64,000 nt of DNA from the NCBI GenBank assembly GCA_024741835.1, contig JAENRP010000053.1, forward strand, positions 128,715 through 192,714. The letters run 5' to 3'. This document shows positions 46,317-58,110 of this stretch, piece by piece. The notes below the pieces were generated by a model that had not been told where the DNA came from, searched no databases, and saw only the letters and a program-made list of their open reading frames with translations. The number at the start of each line of letters is the position of its first letter. Within the stretch, counting starts at the first letter, position 1. A program made the position numbers and the translations under genes. Source of the DNA: Diplocarpon mali. Its lineage: Eukaryota; Ascomycota; Leotiomycetes; Helotiales; Drepanopezizaceae.

Positions 46317-47983
46317 TATCAGAACATGTAAAATGTAATTTGTATGTCCGAGCCAGGGGAAATGTATGAGCTTAGGAGAGGAGGCCAAAAAAGCAAGTAT
46401 CGGAATATGGATAACGAGTTTTATTGCTGTCTTGGGTCCATCAAAAGCAGTAAACAAGTCCATAAAATATTTCGGCTCGCTTGGTAAAATAAATAAGGAC
46501 ATAGAGTATTGCTTATCTGGTTTGCGTGTTTTTAGCATAGTCACGTCTGTTATCAACCAATACATTTCCACACGCCTCTGGTTGGCAATGCTAGATCCAT
46601 AGCATTTTACAAAGACGCCAACGCACTAGTCCGCAACTCTCTGGCACGTATCTCCTCTTGCATGAAAAATCAGCCCTCTCTCGCATTGATTGTCCAGCTT
46701 GCTGTCTTGCTCGCTCATCCAATTGTCCCAGCCACAAGCCAATCGCCGGCTGCGAATCGCGAGTCCCCCCCGATCCGATCCAAAGACCAGAAAGCTACAA
46801 CGAAGAAAGGTGCTTGAGGGAAATGCTCATAACAAAGCACAACCCTATCCACGCCATCCCGGAAGTCACGCTATCTACGCCACGAAGCCACTCAACGTCG
46901 CCCCTCACAAGAGCCCCGTGATCCAGCCAGTGGACCCTCGCCTCCCCGCCCCCCTCTCCACCCTAAGCGAGAAACAAACATCCGCCCACGCGCCAACCCC
47001 CTACAGAGCCACGAACCAACAAACCCCGATTCGCATCCGGGGGAATCCAGGCCACGGGCGCCGCGAACCACGCGACAGTGAAGCCGCACGCGTGCTGTCG
47101 CTCTTCGCTGGGCCTGACCGCCTGCCACCCTAAAGAAAAGACACTCCCTTCCTCCAGGGACCCACAGCAAGCCTGCGCGACACCCCCTGCCCAGCGTCCC
47201 CAGCCCGCAGCGACCTGCCTGTTGTATCCAGCGCCCCATCTCGGGCCAAGAGGGGCCAAGAGTCTGCCATCTGCCACGGAAAACTCTCCCTGCTCGTGTA
47301 TCCATCCTAGCTCGAGTCCCGTGCTCCTCATTTCGTAAGAGGTCGGGGCTCGCCGCCGACCGGGTATTTGCCGACTAGTCGCACGCGTATAGCACGTACC
47401 AAGTATCTCGGAAGTCGGAATAGAAGTGTACTATCATGAGTCTACCGAGTGCCAGCAGAGGCGGGGTGGGAGTGATAGTGCTGCATGGGCCGGAGGACTG
47501 GTGGGTCGGAACGAAGACCCTTGAATGTGTTTGGATGGAACGGGAGAAGGGATTGTGGGAGGGATGTTGACGATTCCACGAGGAAGAAGAAAGCTGTTAT
47601 GAGGTGACATAAGATTGTTGGTCAACCCGCTTAAAAGCACTTCAGCGTTGGAGACAAGCAACATTGTTGCTCCTGTGGCATCCGTCTCGTCTATGTCTTC
47701 TCGGTGGTGCAAATATACAGCACACTGTGTTATGCCTAGCAGAGTTGTGCCTGCCCACACGAAATTTCCTGTGAGGGAGCGAAAATACACTGTCAAAGAC
47801 GGAAATTTATAGAGAGAGAATCTATATGCGTGGCAAGAGGCCAAGTATCTAGCTAACAACTGGAAAATCCATTGCTCAAGAAACCCGTGTAACGGTTACA
47901 AAAAGCTGTTCAAATCTCGATATCAGACCGTCAACGGCCTCGAGCCAACTTCGGCTTGCAAAGTCGTCGCCTTCAGTAGCCAA
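46317..47983. other. Intergenic DNA, no gene called
   Basis: 46,700-47,330 is C-rich with Pro/His-rich frames on both strands. The minus-strand frame at 47434-47859 has a hydrophobic stretch (LTGNFVWAGTTLLGITQCAV) but no family was recognised. Confidence 0.4.
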
Positions 47984-49928
47984 TTACTCGGAATCGGATT
48001 CTACGCCAGTCAGTACACGAGACCAAGAATGTACGATGGCTCATCACACAGCCGAGAACCGCACACACACTTAGTTCGGCACGAGAAAGGAAAGGCAGAC
48101 TTACCAACAGTAGCATACTTCTTCACCACCCGCTCAATGCCATCCAGCCCCATCTTCAGTGTCTCCATCTTCGGTCCATACGAGAATCGCACAAAATGAT
48201 GACAGGGACTGTCAAACAGATCTCTTCTCTTACTCGGGTTCAAATCGAAGAAGATACCGGGGACAACGATAACTCTCTCTTCGAGGCAAGCCTGGAAGAA
48301 GTTCAGTCCGTCAGAGATCTGACCAGGGAGCCCCTCGAGATCGAGCCACAGGTAGAAGGTGCTGTCGGGGACAGTGGCGATCTTGAATCCCAGGCCGCGC
48401 AGGCGCTCGACGACGTAGTCGCGTTTCTCGCGGAAGTGCAGTTGGAGAGCTTTCATTTCCTCGCGGACTTTGTTCGGCTCCATCATGGCAACTGCCGCCT
48501 CTTGGAAGGGCACATTGGCACCGCCATCGAGATAGGAGCCGCAGGAGCCAATGGCTTGAATGAATTCCTGAGGAGACATCAGCCAAGTCTTCTTTTCTGG
48601 GCGGTTCCGCATCTATCTGCAGCGTGTGGAGAGGAAGGGAATATACCTTGGGCCCGATGATCCACGCGATTCTCCAGCCAGGGAGTCTGAATCGCTTAGT
48701 CAAGCCATCAATGATCAGTACATCGTCCTCGTCCACATCCTCAATATTCTCTGCTGCGCTGATAGTCGTGCCGTCACAGTCGCTCGTGTAGTTGTAGCCA
48801 CCGTAGAACTCATCCATGACCAGCGTAGCTCTATCACGACAGATTTTCTGGATCTCAGCCAACTCGGGGTTCTTGACGACCTTGCCAGTAGGGTTGCGAG
48901 GATTGGAGGTCAAGATGACGGATGTACCGCGGGCAATTTCGTCAGCGATCTTTTCCGGGTTGATATGGTATCCATCTTCCTCGGACAGCGGCGAAGGAAT
49001 GGCTGCGAACTGCACAGCAATCAGCATATATCACTCTACACAGCACGAACGAGCCCCTGCCTAGAAGCGAGGGCAGACTTGGCGAATTCCTCTCCACCAC
49101 GTCGAGTAAATTATAGGTTCCATAAACACTCACATTCTTAAACAGCGACAACATCTCATTGTACGCCGTGTAGTCGGGGATGAAGAAGCCCAGATAAGCA
49201 TTGTTCAAGACAGCCGCAATACGGATCAAGCCCGCGCGGCCTCCGGGCACGATACACACGTTCTCCCAGCTATACTGGCTCTTCTTGCCCTGGCGATGGT
49301 GCACGTTGTACAGGTTGGCGACCGCGGCTCTCAGGCTCTTGATGCCAGCTGTGGGTCCGTACTCACGGCCGGCCATGGTGATGTCGATGTTGTGGGGGCG
49401 CTCAAATGAGCCCGCGATCTCGTCGTCGACTTCGGGTGCGCCCTGGCCTAGGTTGGCCCAGAGGTCGGGCTCTTCGAGGAAGCCATGTTCGTAGGCACGT
49501 TCCGTGCACCAGATCACACCGGTGGAGGCTCGGGTTGGGTCGAGCCCGGCGTGGGGAAGGTGACCTTCGTGGGCGTTTCGGAATTGTTTATGGATTGAAG
49601 AGCTGGTTTCTGCAGGAGGGTTTGTCAGTAAAAGGGCCTCAGATGTAGATATACTTTTCTCCTCTGTGCTCTGGAAACCTCTCAGCAGGATCTGCAAAGT
49701 GAATCCTCTATCCCATGAGACACCTTGTCACTTCCTCTTCTACCGAGAACTGAAAGCCAGCCCTAGACGTGGAGAGTAGGAGACCATACCATTAGCACTA
49801 GGTTCATGCGTGCTAAACCTTCTGGCCGCCTTCGTCGACACCCGCGGGGTTCCCGTGTTACGGTTCATGGAGAACTTGCGATTCTGGAAGGACAAGTTCT
49901 TGATGACCTCGCGTGCGGATTCCGCCAT
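47984..49928 (-). CDS. PLP-dependent class I/II aminotransferase
   Basis: Five exons, 49928-49790, 49609-49134, 49009-48647, 48567-48105 and 48000-47984, all in phase, 485 aa. Fold-type I motifs are in order: TMAGREYGPTAGIKSLRAAVA, then NPRNPTG (241-247; PLP-phosphate side), MDEFYGGY (D271) and GLTKRFRLPGWRIAW with the Schiff-base lysine K310. FYLWLDLEG and FVRFSYGP (substrate carboxylate Arg) complete the site. The N-terminus has a basic, Ser/Arg-rich 40 residues (KAARRFSTHE) that could be a mitochondrial leader, though it starts MAESAR and is not typical. The last exon codes only ESDSE. The amino-acid substrate cannot be told; the DTxxEP region resembles fungal aromatic or MocR-free transaminases no more than others. 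Confidence 0.88.
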
Positions 49929-52002
49929 GTTTGCGGTGTCTTCTGCTGCTTTTCCTTTATCAGAGTGTGGGTAATAATGGCTTGCTGTTGTATCTCTCAA
50001 GAGATTCCGGAAACCAGAGAGCAAAGAAGCAAGATCAATGGAGGGGCAGGGCACAGAAAGAATGCAGAAGCAGATGGATGGGGAGTGGGAGTTGGGAAGA
50101 GATGTGGAAGTATATAAACAATTCAAAATCCCTACGAGACACGGAGGGGTGCAGCGTAGTGCGGTGGGGAGGGGGTGGGATCAAGCTTCCCTCAGTATCC
50201 GGCTGCCCCGCAACAGTGGTGGATCGAACAGCAGGGCAGGTAGCGACCCTTTGTTTTCTTGCCCCTCCCGAGGAATAATCCGGACAACGGTAAACTCTGT
50301 TCTGCTCTCCCACGCACCGGATTCAGATCAACAGGAGCTCCTCCAGAAGATGTACATCGAGAAGCAAAGCATGAGGGTGGACACACGAATCGGATGCGCC
50401 GAAAAACATTCTCGGGGAGTCCCTCACTCCCCGTAGGTACGAGTACTCTACGTAATGTTACCAGGGAATGTTTCGCGTTTCTAACGGTTCCGTTCTTTAT
50501 GGTTCTGATACCCTCTGAACCTGTACTCGAGAAAGCTGAGGGTTTTGTAAAAACTGTATGTAAGATAGATGGCGTAACAAAGAGTGGGCACTCTATTTTC
50601 GCGACCGTATGGTGATAACAGCAAGAGGTCAAAATCCATTGTGCTCGTCTCGGAAATCAGAGGGCTCCTGTGGTATCAAGTTGTGAGCGGTAACATTGTG
50701 GAATAGCGAATGGTACGCTGCTTTCCAACTTTAGAAGCTCAAGAGAAACTGACAAGCATCGATCTCAATCAGGCTTAGTCATCCGACCTGAACGTATTCC
50801 AAGAACTGTATTAAATCCCTCAAATGATCAACACAAAACAGCAAGCTCGTAATTCAAATGATAGCTCAAACGGATTTCTGACAGTCCCTAGAGATTGTGC
50901 CACGGCACCCTTTACACTTATTTCGCAGACACCATAGGTCAGAACCCGAGCAGGTCCTGATAAGAACGCCACTATCCGGGAGAACAGCCACTCCGAGTAG
51001 GGTATCGTACTTTGGGTTTGGATTGGATTTGGGCAGCACTTTAGAATTCACCTCTCAAAAGCTTCTCTAACTCCAAACCCTCGGAAAGTGTCCCACACTC
51101 TGAAACAGTTCCGGTTCTATAGTCTTTGACACGTTCTCAGCCCGGAATTTGACAAGCTGACGGGCTTGACAAAATCATAGTAAATAAGTAGTACGGCGTG
51201 TACGATTACACTTTATACACGCAGGCTTCGGTTCGCAATGAGAAGAGTCAATGTCTCGTTTGGGCTGACGGCTAAATCCAGGTACTATCTCCTTGTCGAG
51301 TTATAAGCGCAGAGGGAAGAAATAGCTGGGACCCTTTCCAGTTTTATATCACGTGGTCTACGACGTAACCCGCGCCCCCGAGTGATTTACGAAACTTTGT
51401 CTTGCCAGTAATTTTAAGGTTTCCAGACTCGGCTTGCTCTCGCTCTCTTGTTTGAGTGGCTGTTTTCCCCTTGCCTATCGGGTGCTGTAGTATCAGCTGG
51501 AGAGGGAAAAAAACGGTGTAATCCCGTCTCGTACCAAGGCGGAGGCCGCTACGGACAAGGCCGTTTGCCCTTCCCGAAACCTACGGCCGCTCCCGTCACC
51601 AGGATTCGGACGTTTCCACCCCTGACAGTGATATGACCGGGAATACCTTTCAGCACGAAGTCTTGGCATCCTATTTCAGGACAGAGGATTTCTTTCTAAA
51701 TCGTTGTATCCTAAATCGTACGATCTCAATCTATAATAACAACATTCTTGCCATCTTATTCAATAGTGCATTTTGCAAAGTTTTGAATTATCTATTTCGT
51801 GGCGATGCTCTCAAATTCTGGTCTGTTCAGCAGACGGTAGACAAATTTGAAAAAGTCAGTACGCAGCTACCACAAGCAGCAGTAATACAACGATACTTCT
51901 ACACGCCACCTTGTACATCCTCTCAGCAGAGGTCACAATCCTACACGCCACGCTGCACAGAAACAAAAGAAAGACAATGGTCAGCTATGGCCAGTCCTGA
52001 GT
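49929..52002. other. Intergenic DNA, no gene seen
   Basis: Promoter of the aminotransferase, then 1.5 kb with short frames only. Phrases like CCGGTTCTATAG... and GGTTCTGATACC near 50490 and 51110 show old, diverged similarity of the kind seen in decayed repeats, but I could not establish a repeat by eye. Confidence 0.4.
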
Positions 52003-54731
52003 CTAACTGATGTCCGCCGCACTCTCGTCTTCTTCTAGCATGGTCCTGAAGTTGAACGGCTCGAACGGAATGCCATCACCCATGAAATGCTTGCTCATAG
52101 CCTCAACCCAGTGCAGGCGCAGCGAGTGCAACATGGCACTGGTGCCCTCCATCACGACCAGGACGGCGACGGAGAGGAAGAACCAGAGGTAGAAGGCAAT
52201 GACGAGGCCAATGACGCCGAGAGGGCCCGTGAGTGCGAGGCCGTTCTGCAGTGTCATGGTCCAGAGGACGACAGAGAGTTGTTGATGAGCGAGGGAGAGG
52301 GCCCAGAGACGCAGATAGGAGGCTGTATGGGAGACGCAGTTGAGGCAGAATTCTGACCTACTGTAAGCGTATACATAACAGGAGGGAAGTGGAGGAGCAT
52401 ACCAATTGTGTGGATAACTTGATGGATCATAACCTCACTAAACTCAAACTCCTCGTGCTCCTCGTCATCTCCAAGGCCCTGGGTAATCATCGCGACACCC
52501 TCACCTTCGCTGTTTAGACTGCTTCGTCCGGCCAGAGTGTTGCTATCCTCATCATCCCCATCCAGAGCGCTGACGCGGGAAGTCTCGCCGATACCTCTGT
52601 ATCCTTTCGCACGGTTCTGGTTGTTCTCCCAGCGAAGGTAGAACGGTTTGAGGAAGAGCAGGATTGGGACTTGGACAAGGGCGATGAGTACCAAGAATAC
52701 CTGGACGCCGGCTTGACCACCATATAGCGGCTCTTCGATTGTACCCGGAGACAGAAACATGTAGATAAGCATGTTGAGAAGTCCAGGGGGCGAGGCTCCG
52801 ATAGCGTACCAGTCGATGGACCATTTGTACACGATGGTGAAAACAAGGTACCCGAAGATAGCCTGGAAGAAGATCATCCCAGGGACAAAGACACCCCAGA
52901 TATCGACTGGGGTCTTGAAGTGACGGGCGTTGATGTACGACAGGCACAGCGAGTATGTCATATGACACCAACCCATCAAAATACTGAGCTTCATCTTGTA
53001 ACTGTTAGAAAACAAGAGATCGTTCTCAGTACCATGCCACATCCAGTCCAGGCCAAACGGATAGCGATAATCGCCCTTCAATGATGCAGTAACGACCTGT
53101 CCCTCTTTCCATCCTTCAGGGACGTCCCATTGCCAGGCGCTGGGGAAGATGGAGAGAGACTTCGAGAATACGTCGTTGTAGATGAGACCAGTGTACATGG
53201 AGAAGATACCCATCATCAGCATGATGTACCGTCCATAGTATGCCATGGAGAACAGCTCGTCGCGGACCTTTTTGAGTGGTTTCTCCCAGTAGATCATGGC
53301 AGAGGCAGCAGCGAACATAATAAATCCGTGACCGAAGTCACCAAACATGACAGCGAACAAGAACGGGAACGTGACGATGGTGGGCAGGCCGGGGTTGACT
53401 TCCTGATACTTGGCTGTTCCGTAGGCATTGATAATGGTCTGGAAACCCTCAGTAAATCTGTTCGTCTTCTGGTATGTGGGCGGCGTCTTATTCGTCCGGA
53501 TTTCATTGATAATCGAGGGTACCGAGAGTCCGGCCCTGTTGTTGACATCATGGAGAGTCGACTTGATCAGAGGCAGCGAGTTGGTGGGGCACCACGCCTC
53601 AGCAATCAGCGTCTTCCTGGCGTGGTCATACGAGAACAGATTCAGCGTCTGGTAGACCGCCTTCTCCTTCTTGATGATGACCATCCAAGCAGCCAAGCTC
53701 TGTGCAATCTGGCCCAGTTCTGCACCAAGCGTCATCTTCGTGTTATTCAGCACGTTTCCCAGATCCCCCAAACGTGTGTTGACTTCATGGATCTGGTCTC
53801 TCCTCAGGTCACTGTTCTCGTCCACACTGTACAGATCCGCACCCAACGACTCGGAGATCTTCCTGATCTTCGCAATAAGCTCCTTTCCGTGGGCGAAGAT
53901 AACAAACACGTTCTTGTTGACGGCCTCATTGTTTGCAGGGTCGACGAGCGGCTCCGGGATCTCGGATTGGTTCATGTAGAGGTTTCCTCTCAGTGTCCGC
54001 CACAAGATGCGTTCGAAAGCAGCGACTCTGTCCCGAGGAATCACACCAGCCACGAAGCCAATGTTCATGACGGAGAACGAACGCTCCGCATCTCCATTCT
54101 GGACAGGCTGCTCAACGTCCTGCAGGAGAGGGGCGTCGTCGTCGTCATTCGAGGTCCGGATCCCCTCGACATTGCCGTGTGCCCGGTCGAAGAACCCACC
54201 CGCCTCCCTTAACACCCATCGCCATTCCGTCAGCTCCACCTCCCGCTTCTTCAGCGTCTCGTAGCTGTCATTGAGCGATGCGACTCGTTTCTCGAGACTC
54301 TCGCTGCGGGCGGCCAGTTCGTCGATCTCGGAGGCGGAGGGCGCGGCCAGCGTGTCGACGTCGAGATCAATCTTGCGGAGAGGGATTCCCGCCTTCTCCA
54401 TCTGCGTGTGGAAGAAGCCTGCCCACCATCAGCTAGCTGTCAGTATCGTCGGACTTATGGGAACCTACGAAGCTGCCTCTCCACATTATCCAATCTCCTA
54501 ATCTCTTGGGTGAAAGTTCGCTGGAAAGCAGTCACATCCGAATTGAGCTACCCCATCATCAGCACCAGCTCCTCCCACTCGCCGCATGACAAGTATACGC
54601 ACATCTCTGAATTGGATCTGCCCAAGCTCTCCCAGTGCGTTGACAATCTCGCGCCCGATTTCGTTGGCGATGTAGAGCTGGACCATGCTCATGTCCGCAG
54701 ACCGAAACATGGTATCTTCGTGTTGCACCAT
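52003..54731 (-). CDS. VPH1: V-type ATPase 116-kDa subunit a (Vph1/Stv1)
   Basis: Four exons, 54731-54603, 54547-54469, 54418-52403 and 52352-52003, phases kept, 857 aa. The N-terminal cytosolic half opens [39 protein letters not shown] and NVERQLR. Coiled coil: [18 protein letters not shown]. The membrane half starts near [20 protein letters not shown] and has the usual eight hydrophobic segments, with [20 protein letters not shown] and [17 protein letters not shown]. The last exon begins [22 protein letters not shown], which carries the essential arginine of proton transport. The protein forms the proton half-channels of the V0 sector at vacuole or Golgi. Vph1 or Stv1 cannot be separated; most filamentous fungi have one, called Vph1. 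Length is as expected. Confidence 0.95.
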
Positions 54732-57700
54732 GGCGGAGAGGAAGGGTCTGCCCGGATCTCCTGCGATGGTTGGTAATTGCTTCACAAGCTTCGTGATGCG
54801 GTTGAGATGGTTTGCAGCCTATGTCGAGGGCATCGAGCTTTCCAGGTCGTCATCTCGCTTTATGTCATGTGACTATCTACCAGCTTGGCATTGCGACATG
54901 GGTCTCGCCACGCCCCACGGCGTCCGGTTCCAAGGTTGGGTCTTCAGCGATGGCAAAGGCGAAGCGTATGATCTTTGCGCAGTCAAATAGAGGAACGATC
55001 AAGTAGCGTTGACACACCTCTCTACTCTATAGCTAGCTAAACTCTTCACTACCGCACTCTCAGCCATGTGATTCATAGACTTGTTGCTGTACAGTTGTTA
55101 AACGACATGCGGAGAGCGAGTATAGTTGAGCGAAATCGTTTCTATTCCAACAGACCGTAGTAGGACTCCCGAATTTTTTCATTTCCATCATGGTAAATCG
55201 CTAACCCTACCGACGAGCACTCTACTACCGAGGAAAGAAGGGCATATTACGAAGATGAAGTATCAACAGCTACACAGCTAGGAATCCGATGCACCGTAAG
55301 CGAGAGAAAATCTACTTTGACGTGAGAAAGCCACATTTCTTTCAACTATCAATACTGTTACTAAATACCAAGGCTTCACCAGAGCCGTCTTGCTCACTGC
55401 GCTTGCTATTCCGAAGTATTGGATTTCTCACGCTTTGGTTGACTCCTGCCCTGTTTTTGATCCTGGATCCTCTGTATTTGAAGTAAGCGAAAATCGGGGG
55501 GGGAGGGGGAGGGTTTATCCGCGTTGACAAACTGTCGTTATAGAAAATATTTCTAGCCGTGAATCCATGATATATTTCTGTGCTGCTTGCCTGCTGTTAT
55601 CCTTACAACTAAGTCATTTTTCCTCATTCGTTTAGATCCTCTATTGATATACACCTGTATAGCTTGGCTTCTGTAGCACTACGCCAATTCGAAGTCTGAC
55701 AGAAGTCATACTCTCAGCCCTTGAGAAGGGCCTCCTGACGCCGAGTTAGAATGAAGCACCTTCCTCACAACTCTTGAAAAACACCACCTATTCCAGATGC
55801 CCAAGGCGCATGAAATCTCCCAGCCTGCAGCCTGCAAACTGAGTCTGCAATTTCCGTGCTAGCAAGCATCTAATTCTCATCATACACACTAAAGTCGATT
55901 TCCAACACTATATTATGGTTGATAAACACTCTTATCTAGTCACGTTCCCTCTCGGCTTGCAAAGCTGTACTCCCGCCTGCTTGTGACGAAGACTATACCC
56001 GTTTTCTAACTACGTGCAATCATTCAGCGCAGCTAGCAAGAGATGTAAAGGGGATCGATTACTCGCACACGAATTCGCATGACTGGTGCTGACCGACAAA
56101 CCCTTCTTTCTTCTTCCTCTTCTTTGCAATAGCGACTACTTGTCTATGAAGTCTATCCCTAAATGTTGAAATACCTTGACACACTACGTTGTTTAACCTG
56201 CCGTGGGCTGCTTTAGTCATGGCAACTAACCTCCAAAAACAGGTATGACTGCGATTTAAATGTCCCCATAATAGTTAGCAAACAAAGGCCCGAGTAGCGA
56301 GCGGAATAAAAACTCCTCATCAGAGAACAGTAACTCTCCGTGACCTCTAGAGTTCTGTAGAATCATAAAGCATCGAGGAAAAGAGGCGAGTCACAAGTAA
56401 CCCGCCGGGTAATAAATTACGGATCGGAAGATCCATATACACGCTTCAACACTCTCGATTACGATTGGCCGAGCTAGAGCTTACATACTAGCTTGATATC
56501 CCCTATATATTTCAAACTTGCATCATGCGTCTAACAGTTCACAGTCCTTTGTATGGTATAATGCCTCAAACTCTTCGAGCATTTCTCCCTAGCAAGCCGC
56601 AGAAGGCCGCTCTTGTACCGACTCACAATCACACGCCCTAGCTGAAGGCATCTTCCAAAATCGGGCCGTGTTTTGTACATAGTCCCCCAACCTAACGCAT
56701 TCACGTACACTAGATGGCATACTAAATGGAAATTTGTTTATGACAGAAATTTAGTAGCACCAAGTACAGGAAGAGAGCAGGAGCATAGAGCTCAGGGAGA
56801 AGTATTTCTACGTAGGTATCCTTAGAAGTTCTTGTGTAATCAAGATAGTCGGTCGGGCGGTGCAAAGCTGATTCTGATTCTCTGAAGCGGCAAACATCAG
56901 TTGACCAGGACCGTCGCACGCGGCGTGAGACGGAGATCACGACGACCTACTTACCTACCTACCCACTGACAACAACGCTCCCTTTCCCCCCCGTCCTACC
57001 AGCCCATACCTATCTGCAGCCGCCGAAGCGCCCTACCTCTGGCGTCGTCACAGCTACGCCCCCGTCTTCCTGTAAGTCCTAGTCTAGAGCCCCTACCGCC
57101 ACTTCCTAAGCTTGTCTTTTTGCCTGCAGATCACTCCGCGCAGTCAGGAATCTGTCTCGGAAACAGGTAAACTACATACGTAGATACGTACCCACGTATC
57201 AAACCCCCTGATTCCAAGAAGACACCCCCTCCCCCTCCGCTAGCAAGTCCATGGAGGGGGAAAAAAACATCTCGTCCAGCTCTGCGAATCCCTCTTTTCT
57301 ATATCCCATTCATCTGTTCATCTATCCATCCACTCATGCCCTGTTATATCTCCTCGCTCCCGGTACACATCACCACCCCCTTACCAGGAATAACAAGTGC
57401 GACAGAGGCAGTAGTTTCTCGCTAAACCTACCCGCTACGCCCCATCACCTCCTCCTCACCTCTCCAGCACCTCGTACACGCAGAGCAACGTACCGCCCTC
57501 CCTGCCTTCTATATCGAAACTTACACTGCACATCCAAAAACTCAACAGTCGACAAGTCCGATTTCAAAAATGAAATCGACGCTGTCAGACCAGTTTTCAT
57601 CCCCAGAATCTCTCCCGGACGCCTATCCATCGAGAGCATCTCCTCTGTGCTAAGCAATCATCATAAGGGTCCATACCCTCCTACCCTCCGCTCCCAAAGG

Positions 57701-58110
57701 CCTACCTGCCTTGGCAGCTCAGACTCACCAACCCACATCTACCCTCCCTGTACCCCCCTTTCATATAGGTATGCAGCAGCCTCTTCGAAGCATGGACATT
57801 CAGAATCACGGAACAAGAACAGTTGGATTTAGATATATCACAATCACGCTATGGCACTCTATCCTACAAAGGATGACCACCCTCTATCCCATCTCCTCGC
57901 TTACGTCCCATCCCACAAAAGAAAGGGTCGATGTAATTCTATGCTGCGGCTGTCTCTTCCCAGGCCACCTCCCAGGCACCAACAAGTAGCACAAATTTTG
58001 GGGTTATCGCACATATCAAATTTCTCCAGAACGCCCTCCTGGGGACAGTCAGATCGCCATCCCCAGAGGTTGGCACTTGTAATGAGCAGTGATTGTCTCT
58101 CTCTCGCCTC
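54732..58110. other. Long intergenic region, no gene called
   Basis: 55.0-56.9 kb is AT-leaning with no coding frames. 57.2-58.1 kb is pyrimidine-rich with plus-strand frames of up to 190 codons (for instance from 57570 and 57851), but without domains or clear introns; they may be the leader or exons of a small unknown gene. A run of G at 55496-55511 is a homopolymer-like oddity. Confidence 0.4.

Noticed and set aside
47434..47859. 141-codon minus-strand frame with possible membrane segment
   Set aside because: No recognisable family or start context; could be chance.
53130..54212. 360-codon frame opposite the V-ATPase gene
   Set aside because: Antisense shadow of a highly conserved gene; no domain.
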